From Apostichopus japonicus (Eukaryota; Echinodermata; Holothuroidea; Aspidochirotida; Stichopodidae), in contig NC_092567.1 of NCBI RefSeq assembly GCF_037975245.1, positions 18,980,876 through 19,040,875 of the forward strand: a DNA stretch of 60,000 nt. The letters run 5' to 3'. The first letter of the stretch is position 1. Each line of letters opens with the position of its first letter. Both the position numbers and the translations under genes were made by a program. This document shows, in pieces, positions 34,436-47,000 of the stretch. The notes beneath the pieces were generated by a model. That model did not search any database. It was not told the DNA's origin and saw only the letters and a program-made list of their open reading frames with translations.

Positions 34436-34757
34436 CTCAGCGCACAAAAATTAAAAATTAAAAAAAGGCATATCGGTCTCCCTGGTTCTCCCTTACTTCT
34501 AAATTTCCCAATTTTAGATAATATTAAGCTAATTAAATGCGAACGGTTGGGTGTGGAATACATTCCGTTGAAATTGAATTCCACTCAGAAGTGTATTTCT
34601 GTATTTTAAGTTCCTTCAAGAGAACAGACATTATCAGCAAAAGATGAAAGCTTGGAATGCATTCCAGAGAACAATTATTCCTCTTTCTGACATGAGTTTG
34701 TGGACCATATATAGATCATTTTCTAATGTGGGCCCCAATTAATATAAATATCATATT

Positions 34758-34762
<5 letters not shown>

Positions 34763-34822
<60 letters not shown>
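34763..34822. repeat. (AT)n microsatellite
   Basis: 60 bp of pure AT repeat. A shorter tract is at 36565-36586. Confidence 0.95.
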
Positions 34823-34826
<4 letters not shown>

Positions 34827-36040
34827 AGTGGTTACGCACGGCAGATATGCAATTTGATAAAGACACCATTATCACCCATTATTTATGTTACCATGGGGAT
34901 TTAGATTATGGTTCAATAGTCTTTGGAATGAATATTGCAAATGCCAAAGCAAATCAAATAACTAAAGGGTGTAGTTTTGGGTATTCTTGTCATTGTTGAT
35001 ATTACATTGTCTACTTCATAACAGATCCGATGACGCATTTCTGTTAGTATTGAATAACTAAAAAAATGTATTCATATACACATAACAATTGAATAAGTAA
35101 AATATTTTACTCGAAGGCCAGATTTATTCTGAAAGAATCTAAACTGCTTTGTTGTATAATTATACAAACACGTGATAGCAGGACCATCAGATAAGGTTTT
35201 TATATTTAAGCTAGATGGGGTAGTGTTGTGATCTTTAGTTTGTTTGAACGAAATACAACGGATTTCACGATGTATGACCTAACATCAAACCCAAACCAAC
35301 GAAGAAAGCTGGAAACTTAAAAGAGCCTGGTCTGGTCCTTTAGATGGCTGTGTTACTGCAGGTCCCCATTTTGCAGTCTTAGCTTTTCTTTATGAAAGTA
35401 AAAGAATACATTATGTCCTTAGCACACATTTCCCCGTGCTAAGGGGCTCCCCCCTCCTCTAACAAGGCCTGGTAATGAATACCCCTTTTGATATTGGGAT
35501 CACAAAGGGGCACAGGAGGCGCACTAGAACATCGTCTACATACAATGTACCACTGAAATCACAGCACGCTTTGTGTCTTTCATGACGAAAGAATATCGGA
35601 TTTATTATTATTATTTTTTTTTAGTTGTGGCAGAAACTCTGTAAACATCACATTATTCAACTGCGTATTACCGAGTCCTGCAGTAGGCCTACCAATTACC
35701 ATTTAAAGGATTGGCCTATTTACCCCATGTAGTACCAAAAATCGTAAGAAAGCATTTACTCTTTCGGTTTGGTTTTAACCCTTTTACAATACAATGTGAC
35801 TAGTTTAGTAAATTGCAGAAAGAGATTTTCCTTGGACTCAATTAACATCAATTCAGAAGAATATTTTGTCCAAGAAACTTTATATCAATGGATCGGGTAA
35901 CAATTATTGATTTTATATCTGATAAGTTTCACTAATTTTGGGCTAATTATGTATGCAAATTAGGTCTCAAGGGAGGTAATTACTCATTAGTATAGTCCCA
36001 TAGAATAAACCCCAAATGTCTTTTTCAATACTTTTTATGA

Positions 36041-36300
36041 AAAACTCGCCCAGGAAAGAACCTGGGCACGAAAACCAAACTACCGAAGGACTTGACGCAA
36101 AATTCCTCCTGCCTCGAAGAGATTAATCATACACCTGTAAATCTCAGTGGGAGCCTATATACGGGACATGTCCGGCCTGCGAACTTAGATTTCAATCAAG
36201 CCCGCGCAATAGGTGTCAGAAAACATTCTTGCACTGACCAGGGTATGTGGGACCTTTTACGACTGTGGGCTTGAACACTAGGCCACTGGCCTGACTTGCA
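36041..36300 (-). mobile_element. R3 copy with tRNA-like head, probable SINE
   Basis: On the - strand a tRNA-like segment ggccagtggcctagtgttca (near 36290-36270) is followed by a body that ends in the R3 motif (ggttttcgtgcccaggttct, 36080-36055). No clean B-box is seen, so the class is uncertain. Confidence 0.45.
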
Positions 36301-37811
36301 CATTGCCCAATATAGATAGATAAAGTGATTTTGTCTGGCCGTTAATATGTTCCAACAGATGTTCCGCCTCTGGCCCTTGTTGATGTGATTGAGAATCCAT
36401 GTCATATCCTCTCGTAGGTTTTAAAGGGAAAAAATGATATCTTTTCTTGGGAAGTTGAGACCCAACCTAACAAGTGAAAAGAGCCAAGTTTCTTACGAAC
36501 TCTTTGACTTATGCACTGCCATATAAATATCGATACCCCAGCTCGCTAGGAAATATTTGGGAATATATATATATATATATATATATGTATGATAAGGGCG
36601 ATATGTTTTTCAACCATTTTTTAGTCTTGATAGGATTTATCCTTACAATGCAGCTTTACTGTTATAATTGGACATTGGTATATACTGCAACTAATTTCAT
36701 GTTTACAATGATACCAAGTTCGCGATAGCTTCTGACCGTTGCATGGACATACCGTCCGCCATAATTGGGCATAACATTTAAAGAAAGTGCATTTTCATGG
36801 TAAAAAGGACGCATTTCTTCTTCGCAAATATATCCTACCCACAAACACGCGCGGGTGCACACAATATCCATATCTTATGAATATTTAGCGAGCGAAAAAT
36901 GTTAGATAATTGGGTGTATTTTTCTGAGAATATGATATCGCAAGGCGTGACACATACACACTCCCGTACATTATGTGCGCGCGCTCTCCGTCGTGATTAT
37001 AAACCTTTTTTTTTTACGGTAGTCATGGGAAATCAAAAGACGGAAATGAGACTAAAATTGTTTACGAAAATGACTGTTATTGACATACACCATAGCGAAC
37101 ATCTATGTAGTACAAGACTATCGAGATTACAACACTTTTGAGTGGAAATTCAGATAAAAAATACACTGTTGATTAAGAATCATGCACTGCGGTGTCGTAT
37201 TCAAACATTTAACGAGAAAAAGAATCGAAAACGAAGAAAATAAGTATGAAGAGAGGAAATATAGAGAGAGAGACAGATAAAACAAGGGGGAAGAAAATTT
37301 TTAGGAATGGGAGGATAACATGTCGCTTGACCTTGTAACAAACCATTATAACCATGTCAGTGAATAATTTAACCGTATTCAACTGACTACTTCAAAATGA
37401 AACCCGAAGGCCGGTTTTGGCTTTTTGGGTGTATCAGCAGTTGTATATTACAGCTTTATAGACAGCGAGAGAGGGTTGATCATATACGGATCCGCTCAAC
37501 CGAAGTTATCACCAACGCTTTCAAACGACACATCGACATTTTTTCTTCTTCAATTTCTGAAGGCAGAGGAAGAAATCTCACGGAAATATTCTCATCGGCA
37601 ATTTAACAAACGATAAGCTCCCTTTTCTCTTAACTTTTCCTCTCTATTTTTTTATTTTGTTTTGTGTATTAAGCCTCTTCTGGATCGTTTTTGTTGTTAA
37701 TAATTTCCAAAGCATTCCCCCTTGTCCGATATATTGAATATTAGCATCACGGCTCAACTGACTCCCAACCTGCTCACACATCAGTGTTAATTTCCTACCC
37801 TTCACATTAGC

Positions 37812-38660
37812 TAATCTTCAGTATATTGACCCATCCGATCCTATACAACTGTAGTATCCCTTCTTGGCCATTGCATTAACCTTCAATATATTGACCCATC
37901 ACATCCTATACAACTGTAGTATCCCTTCTTGGTTGTTGCATTAACCTTCAGTATATTGACCAATCACATCCTATACAACTGTAGTATCCCTTCTTGGTTG
38001 TTGCATTAGCCTTCAGTATATTGACCCATCACATCCTATACAACTGTAGTATCCCTTCTTGGTTGTTGCATTAGCCTTCAGTATATTGACCCATCACATC
38101 CTATACAACTGTAGTATCCCTTCTTGGTTGTTGCATTAACCTTCAGTATATTGACCCATCACATCCTATGCAACTGTAGTATCCCTTCTTGGTTGTTGCA
38201 TTAACCTTCAGTATATTTACCCATCACATCCTATACAACTGTAGTATCCCTTCTTGGTTGTTGCATTAGCCTTCAGTATATTGACCAATCACATCCTATA
38301 CAACTGTAGTATCCCTTCTTGGTTGTTGCATTAACCTTCATTATATTGACCAATCACATCCTATACAACTGTAGTATCCCTTCTTGGTCGTTGCATTAGC
38401 CTTCAGTATATTGACCCATCAAATCCTATACAACTGTAGTATCCCTTCTTGGTTGTTGCATTAGCCTTCAGTATATTGACCAATCACATCCTATACAACT
38501 GTAGTATCCCTTCTTGTTCATTGCATTAACCTTCATTATATTGACCCATCACATCCTATACAACTGTAGTATCCCTTCATGGTTGTTGCATTTACCTTCA
38601 TTATATTGACCCATCAAATCCTATACAACTGTAGTATCCCTTCTTGGTTGTTGCATTATC
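37812..38660 (+). repeat. 65-bp minisatellite, 13 copies
   Basis: The anchor gtagtatccc recurs from 37851 to 38631 at a 65-bp period. The unit reads cttcagtatattgacccatc, acatcctatacaactgtagt, atcccttcttggttgttgca, ttaac. Copies differ at only a few positions (c/a in acc(c/a)atc, aac/agc). Confidence 0.96.
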
Positions 38661-41600
38661 CAAACATTTCCTAATCTATCTTGTTTCTTCCCATACCATC
38701 TGAAACCTAATCAGTAGATTTTTATTCTCTTTCTACCCCCCTCCTCCCCTTTCCACCCAAGTTCTTTTACCTACTCATTCTCTGCTCCCCCACCTACACC
38801 CCTACTCACACCCAGTGGGCCAAATGAGACAATGATGGCAGCCAATAAATTAATCAAAACTTCTAATATTGAAAAAGGAAAAAAAATAGGAGAAATATAG
38901 AAAATGAAAGCACATGCAGGAGAAACTTAAAGAGTTAATTAGGTTTAACAAAAAAAAAGAAAATAATAGCAAAAGATTTAAACCCAAGAAAAAATCATAA
39001 TAAACCAGAAAATGAGGAAGAGAAACTGGAAGATAATATAAATTTAATATTTTTTTTTTACAATTAATATTTTATGTCATGCCTCTATCGTTTGTGTTAA
39101 TAATATTCAGGTGTGCACAACAAAGGCCAACTTAAATTATGTGTTTAAGATTTTGTCATAGAGAATATAGAATATCCTGAGAATTAAACAAAAAAAAGGA
39201 AAAGAACTGAAAATTTCTCTTTTAATGATTGCGTTCAGCCTGTATATCTTTATAATACTAAACAATAACAACACCAATCTCATAAAACTTTCACAAACAC
39301 TTTACAAAAAGATAAAGAAAAAGAAAAGCTACAATCTGTTCCCTTTTTTTTTAAAAACAAGTAACAGAACACTGTTATAACAACCTCTGATTGTGGCTCC
39401 TTCCATCATCATTCTTTCAGATGAAGAAACATGTGTGCTCTTAACCCCCCCCCCCCCCCCTCTACCCCATACCCTTCCCTCCAAGCACATCTTGTCATCC
39501 TTTCACTGAGGAAAGAGCCTTGTGATGTAACCAAGAAATAAAGATGGCAGATGGATAGGGGAGAGGGAGAGGGAGGGGGTGAGGGATGGGTACATCCCCT
39601 TTTCAACCTCACAAAAATATTCAAGAGTTGAAATATTAATTCCTTCCCCCATCTTTGGGTCTTGATATGACGGTAGACCATTCCATTCTTTTTGGTGGTT
39701 ATAATATGGCATGCTAAACATACACATAAGCATGATATTAGCTGGAAACCACCCTTTTATACAATGGAAAACTCCTATTTCTCAAGTCCCAACTTAGTTA
39801 AAACCTTCAACAATCCACAAAACAAGTACTGATACTATGCGATTGTAGCTTCAGCAAGCACTAATGCAATTTTTTTTTTCATTTTTCTGTTATTTTTTTT
39901 GTTGCAAATTTGCTTTTCTTTTAAAAATTCACCTGAAAATCAAATACTGTAATTATTCAAATCAAACTTGTACATTTTTCATGCCTTGAATTATGCATGA
40001 CACCAAAAAAGAAAAAAAAAAGAAATTTTTTTGTGTTTGTTTGCATATGATTCGTAATGAAAACGACGTTTAAAAAAGATTTTTACAAAACACCTACCCT
40101 AAAGATGGAATGGCTTGTGGTTTTCATTATTATAAAAGGAGCCAACAAAGGCAGTGTGAAATATATCTCAATTGCTGAAAAAGTGGAATAACCTTCATGA
40201 TTATGCATGAGGCAGCAAGGTTGGTGTTATGAAAAATACATCTCCTTTTTTCCTATCGTATTTAAAATGTTTTTTATAATTTTTCCCCTCTTTTTTTCGA
40301 TGGAAATTTTGATTTATGTTACTGTTTAATGGCACTTTATAAAATATTGAAAAAGGGGAGAGACAATACTATGTTTTCTTTTGTTTTTTTTTTCATTTTG
40401 AATGCCATTAATGCATCCAATTAGATACATGGCTTAATTACCAATAACCCATCCCAACAATCTTAAAACATCTTCTTTTGTCATTGATAGTTAATACCAT
40501 AGTACCAACATCAGCAAAATATTTGGCTCAAATTTTGAATTCTGAAAGTACAACGAGCAAACAGTTTATATTAAATGACCAAAGCAACGAAGCTCGGGCT
40601 GCATTTAAAATGACCGTCATCAGCTTTTCGTTAAATTTACAGAACATTAAATGTCTTTCTTGTGAAGATTCAATCCTTGACATAACATGTGGATAGATTT
40701 ATACAAGGGTGGACTGGCGCATAAATTGCCACGGGCTCAGCGATCAAACTGCTAAGGCCTTGACAAACTTTGGCCATTTGGCAAATCACACGATATTATA
40801 ACCATTTTGCGACCAAGAGCCAGTCCCGTCGTCCTGTAGATTACTGATCACAACTTAATTAGATGTTTTAGGAGGGGGAGGATGTGTATTGGGTGAATCC
40901 ATGTTTTATACATGGATGCAATATCAGACTTTAAGAAAATTACTACAAACTTAAGAAAAATTTTAAAAAGTTTGATACTGAACATGACCTTAGTGACAGG
41001 TTTGTATGTAAAACATCCCCCAGTCTTAACAAATTTCGGTAATTACTAAACAACATTGAACTTTCTAATTACAATGGCTGCACGAGAACATGATTTATCC
41101 ACAAAATTACATTGTAATTTTATTCTCCCCCTCCCTCGACCCCCCTGCCCCCCCTCCCTCATACACAAACACACATCCCCATGTCATTTAAGTTCAATTT
41201 ACACTAACAACACATGGAAACACTTAACTCACTATTAACAATTATGATATATTGATTTAACTGATTTAATTTAATTATACATTCCATAGATTTGAATACT
41301 TTGCAAAGAGAATTTACTTTACATGGCTTGACTATTACGATATGATCATTCCATCATAGGTTGATTTTGCCAAATTTTCACAAAAATTCAACTTTCCGGA
41401 CAATTTTTGCTGGTCTTCTCTTGTTTTTGCCAAAAAAAGAGGAAAGAGTAACACAATTCACAACACTTCTTTTGAGGATAGCTTCCTTTCATGGTCAGAT
41501 ATCTTCCTGTTTTGAAGACGAATTAATTCTATATAGTATTTAATTTCAGGATAATTTCAGCAGCCATTAAGAACTGCGAAGAAAAGTTTTTACTTAGAGC

Positions 41601-43965
41601 CAAGAGCCTTGTTCACCAGCCTCTGTTTTCCAGACAGATTTTCACATCTGCAGACTTGCTTTGTTTTATTGACAGAACTTAAGAAATTGATTTTGAGGTA
41701 TTTAAATGTGGGATAAACTCTGCCAAATGTTGTGGAGGGGGGGGGGGAGGGTTACTATAGTTGTCATGTTCAGATTAGCAGCAGCCTCTTTGAAGATTTC
41801 AGGTGTACCAAAATGACCATCAATTGGTCAAATGTTCTAGCAGCCATTTCATTCACTCTCTGAAAAATACTCAAATCTCTCTTGTCTTCGTCTTATTTTA
41901 GGAATATAACGTACCATCTTTTCCATAAACGCCTAACAGATACAACTCTATTGTTTCTCTATGATATAAAACATTTACAATTTAATAAAAAACAAAAGAA
42001 AACAATATGAGAGAAAACAGTTAGTGTAAAATGAATCTTGCATTTAAATATACATCGTCCTTCTTTACGAGTTAAAGGACCACAGAAAAAAATTAATAAT
42101 TTTAATTAATAATTTTTGTAGACAAGAACAACGGTACTGATATTAATATCATACATCACACTGACTACTAAAAGACATAGATCACCAACGGCCCATCGTC
42201 GACCCTCCACTTGAAAGAATTTACCAAAAAACAAGGAAGCAAATATTTCTTTAATAGTACAGTATGTTCCATTTTGAGACAGGTAAAATACTTCACACAT
42301 TTGTGTTCATTTAAATCATACAGTTTTCTGATGGGTTTTCTTCATATAACTATTTAAATGACCACTATTTTAGAATGGTTTTTTTTGTTTCTTGGACTAA
42401 CAAGGCTATTCCATATGTTTATCAGAGGGTTTTGTTTCGAGAGATATGGGTTTTTTTTATTTGAAAGAATGTAAGAGCACACCCGTAAATATGAGATAGG
42501 CTTTGTATATTTAAACTACAAAGGAAACCCTTCAGTCAGTTGATAAATAACTATTTTGCCAAAATAACTTGAACATTAATTTTATCTATACTTTTCTAAA
42601 ACTTTAAATAATTCTTTCTGTGGTTTTTAAAGAAAGACACCAAAAGGATAGAAGATGATCCTCACAAGGTGACAAAATTCAAAAGTATTTTGAAGGATTA
42701 CAAAACCTAGGTTCTCAAACTCCTAGGGGTCCCCAAACCTCAGGTTGAGAAAAGGGGCGGAGAGGGAGAAGAGGGGGGGGGTTCAAAATGATTTGGTTAG
42801 TATCCTATTATATAAAAGAAATGAATGCAGTCTCCAAGTGAGAAATATAGGAAACTACAGGACTTCTCAAGAGAGATCACCTCCACAACCCAGGTTATCC
42901 CCCTCTCCCGGCTACCACTCAACTTGACTGCCTTGCATTTTTTCATATTAACAACTTTCACAATTAATAATAAAAACAGTCATTTTTTGTGCGATGTTGA
43001 CAAAAAAGGCAGCGGCGAGCCGATAGACCAGTTTTTTTAAAGATGATGCAGACCACTGATTCATTCGAAGTGAATGTAGTGAAGTGAAGCACAGTCTAGA
43101 AGGGGTAGGATTGTCACCCTTTTTGACAATTTGCAGACAGGGGGTGGAGGACAGGGTGGGGGGGTGGACAAGGTGGCGGAAGGTGGATGATATTAGTGTC
43201 AAGGAATCATGAGTGATTCAATGAAGTAGAACCGCATCATTTTGTATAGTTTTTTTGTTGTGAGCTAAATTGGTTTTCAAATTTTGAAGTGAATGGAATG
43301 TTGTTTTTTCTTGAAGGCAACACAGAGGTGGTGGGTGTTGCCCATGTCAGTGAAAACTATATAAACACACTGAGGAGGACCAACCACCATCCTATTTTGC
43401 CTGAGAATTTTGATTCAGATAAATTTAAATCGAAGGTTTCGATTTTCAGAGGTAATGATTGTGAGGGAAAACTATTTTGGCAAATATTAAAAACTGACAT
43501 CTGGGAAACAATTTTAATGCAATCAGCCTTTTTTTTTTGTCATATAAAAAAAAACAGAAAATATAAAACAGATATTTTACTGAATACTTTTCATTCCATC
43601 CCCAACATTTCTTGCATTTGTTTCTATCTCTAACATAATTCAAATTTCAGGCTGTGCAAGCACAACAATAGGCAATGAACAACAGATAAATACGGTAACC
43701 AAAACCCTTAACTCCATTCTATCTGAGCAAAAAGTCTCTGCTTGTTTTATATGGCAAACATAGATTTTCTTAACACTGAGAGAAGAAAATATTTGATGCT
43801 TTTTTATCACTTTGTCAAAGGAAAAATAAAAGGACCCTGGGGGTGGGTAGTGGTGGGTGGGAGAAATCTAGAAGCGACCTTCGTGACTTGACAAGGAAGG
43901 GCCCTTGTCCCAGGCAGTACAAATGCAAGCCAGAGCATGAAGAATTTAATCAAAGCCCGCCATCA
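38661..43965. other. AT-rich intergenic / 3' flank of tetraspanin 2
   Basis: A- and T-runs, C-runs near 39445 and G-runs near 41738 and 42773. Short open frames have no recognisable similarity. Confidence 0.5.
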
Positions 43966-44025
43966 CTAGTAGTCCTTTTCCGATGCATTTCGGCAAAGTA
44001 GGACTGCAAACACCATCAGGAACAA
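43966..44025 (-). CDS. Tetraspanin 2 exon 7: TM4 end and short tail
   Basis: 60 nt with TAG at 43968-43966, acceptor tcactctacag. It encodes LFLMVFAVLLCRNASEKDY. The LFL start is shared with exon 7 of tetraspanin 1, but the tail is short and lacks the acidic run. Confidence 0.94.
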   Translation of the reverse strand: MFLMVFAVLLCRNASEKDY

Positions 44026-47000
44026 CTGTAGAGTGAGATAGAAATTATAACAACACATGAGTTGAGGTTTCTACTCCGATTAAGGGATACGCATGTAATT
44101 GGCTTCAATTCCTTGAATTCTAATTTTAAAAGTCATAGGGTCTGATGTTTTAGACATGTCAGGCCCTATATATTTTATATAGATGCTTACACAGGCTTTT
44201 TGCATCAACTCAACCAACCTCTTTGTTAACAGGTTGTCTCTCTCCCTCTCTTTAAGTTTATTGGCCAATATTTTGGACAGATGTTGCTAAACACAGAATG
44301 TTCTTTATTGAGGGAAAAGAGAAGCACATTACAGAAACAAATGGTATTAACAAAAGAAGAAGAAATACAAGTTAAAAGTGATAAAGAAACATACCTCTAG
44401 ACAAGCTACGCCCACGAGAGTTGCACCAATGATGGTAGTATTTTGCGTCAAGAAAGCCTTTAATTCTTCTCTGCAACCTGATTGAGCAATCTGATCAAAA
44501 GAGAAAATATCACATGATCAGATCTTTAAGATCCATCTTGCATATTTCTGAACCTTTCTTTCCTGCATATTTCGGAGCCTTTCTTTCCTGCATATTACTG
44601 AACCTTTTCCCCTGCATATTTCTGAACTTTCTTTCCTGCATATTTCTGAACCTTTTTTTCCTGCATATTTCTGAACCTTTCTTTCCTACACATTTCTGAA
44701 CCTTCCTTCCTGGATATTTCTGAACCTTTCTTTCCTGCATATTTCTGAACCTTTCTTTCCTGCATATTACTGAACCTTTCCTTCCTGCATATTTCTGAAC
44801 TTTCTTTCCTGCATATGTCTGAACCTTTCTTTCCTGCATATTTCTGAACCTTTCTTTCCTACACATTTCTGAACCTTCCTTCCTGGATATTTCACCTTTC
44901 TTTCCTGCATATTTTGGAACCTTTCCTTCCTGCATATTTCTGAACCTTTCTTTCCTGCATATTTCTGAACCTTTCTTTCCTACACATTTCTGAACCTTCC
45001 TTCCTGGATATTTTGGAACCTTTCCTTCCTGCATATTTCTGAACCTATCTTTCCTACACATTTCTGAACCTTTCTTCCTGGATATTTCACCTTTCCTTCC
45101 TGCATATTTTGGAACCTTTCCTTCCTGCATATTTCTGAACCTTTCTTTCCTGCATATTTCTGAACCTTTCTTTCCTACACATTTCTGAACCTTCCTTCCT
45201 GGATATTTTGGAACCTTTCTTTCCTGCATATTTTGTAACCTTTCTTTCCTGAATATTTCTGAACCTATCTTTCCTACACATTTCTGAACCTTTCTTCCTG
45301 GATATTTCACCTTTTTCCTGCATATTTTGGAACCTTTCCTTCCTGCATATTTCTGAACCTTTCCTTCCTGCATATTTCTGAACCTTTCTTTCCTACACAT
45401 TTCTGAACCTTCCTTCCTGGATATTTTGGAACCTTTCTTTCCTGCATATTTTGTAACCTTTCTTTCCTGCATATTTCTGAACCTATCTTTCCTACACATT
45501 TCTGAACCTTCCTTCCTGGATATTTGGAACCTTTCTTTCCTGCATATTTTGGAACCTTTCCTTCCTGCATATTTCTGAACCTTTCCTTCCTGCATATTTC
45601 TGAACCTTTCTTTCCTACACATTTCTGAACCTTCCTTCCTGGATATTTTGGAACCTTTCTTTCCTGCATATTTTGTAACCTTTCTTTCCTGCATATTTCT
45701 GAACCTATCTTTCCTACACATTTCTGAACCTTCCTTCCTGGATATTTGGAACCTTTCTTTCCTGCATATTTTGGAACCTTTCCTTCCTGCATATTTCTGA
45801 ACCTTTCTTTCCTGCATATTTCTGAACCTTTTCCCACACATTTCTGAGCCTTCCTTCCTGGATATTTCGGAACCTTTCCTTCCTGCATATTTCTGAACCT
45901 TTCTTTCCTGCATAATTCTGAACCTTTCCTACACATTTCTGAACCTTCCTTCCTGGATATTTGGAACCTTTCTTTCCTGCATATTACTGAACCTTGTTTC
46001 CCTGCATATTTCTTAACCTTTCTTTCCTACACATTTCTTAACCTTTCCTTCCTGCATATTTCGAAACCTTTTTTCCTGCATAATTCTGAACCTTTCCTAC
46101 ACATTTCTGAACCTTCCTTCCTGGATATTTGGAACCTTTCTTTCCTGCATATTACTGAACCTTTTTTCCCTGCATATTTCTTAACCTTTCTTTCCTACAC
46201 ATTTCTTAACCTTTCCTTCCTGCATATTTCGAAACCTTTTTTCCTGCATATTTCTTAAACTTTCCTTCCTGCATATTTCAGAACCTTTCTTTCCTGCATA
46301 TATTACTGAACATTTCTTTCCTGCATATTACTTAACCTTTCTTTACCTTATTACACAATCTAGATGCATTAGCAAAATAGATAAGCCCAACTTTTCAACA
46401 GGACCGATGCTTCCTTTGTGAAAAGTTTCCAAAAACTTTCCATGAACAAACCCCAACATTTGTTATGCCTTTCTCAGAAGCACATGTCTCCAGCCTTCTT
46501 TATGCCAATAGCTTAAAATTGGATCTATTATAAAATACTTTATTTTGTTCAGCTCTGTGGACCCATTCGCACCTTTTTTCATTCAATTCTTTTCATTACC
46601 TCATCAATGTATAAACTTGTGTACATGTTTGATCTCACAAATACTATCTTTTTAAGCAGTTTCCTAGTTTTAAGTTACAGACAAAAAATTAAATTTTATT
46701 GCCATTCTAAATTTAAAGGATTAAAGTTAAGGGCATATAGATGTTTCAAAAATATTCTTCACTACGTATAACAAAATAAAATAATATGCATATTCGTCAG
46801 TGTGCTAAACAAGGGATGAAATATTGAAGTAGTTTTCAGGCCCATAGCCAAGAATTCCAAGTTGGAACCTAGGGACACTAAAAATTTATGGAGGTGTAAT
46901 AACAATACTTATGGACGGGCACTATTTAAAAATCGTTTTTGTACAAATGTTTTAGTACACATGATGAACAATTGTGGGGGGGGGGGGGGGAGAAGGGGGA

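Noticed and set aside
37812-38660. CRISPR-like array
   Set aside because: The whole 65-bp unit is repeated with no variable spacers, the context is a eukaryotic intergenic region, and no cas-like gene is present. It is a minisatellite.
44510-45913. 467-codon open frame on the - strand, rich in Lys, Arg and Glu
   Set aside because: It lies wholly inside the 26-bp minisatellite; the unit happens to lack stops in all three frames of that strand. No coding signal outside the repeat.
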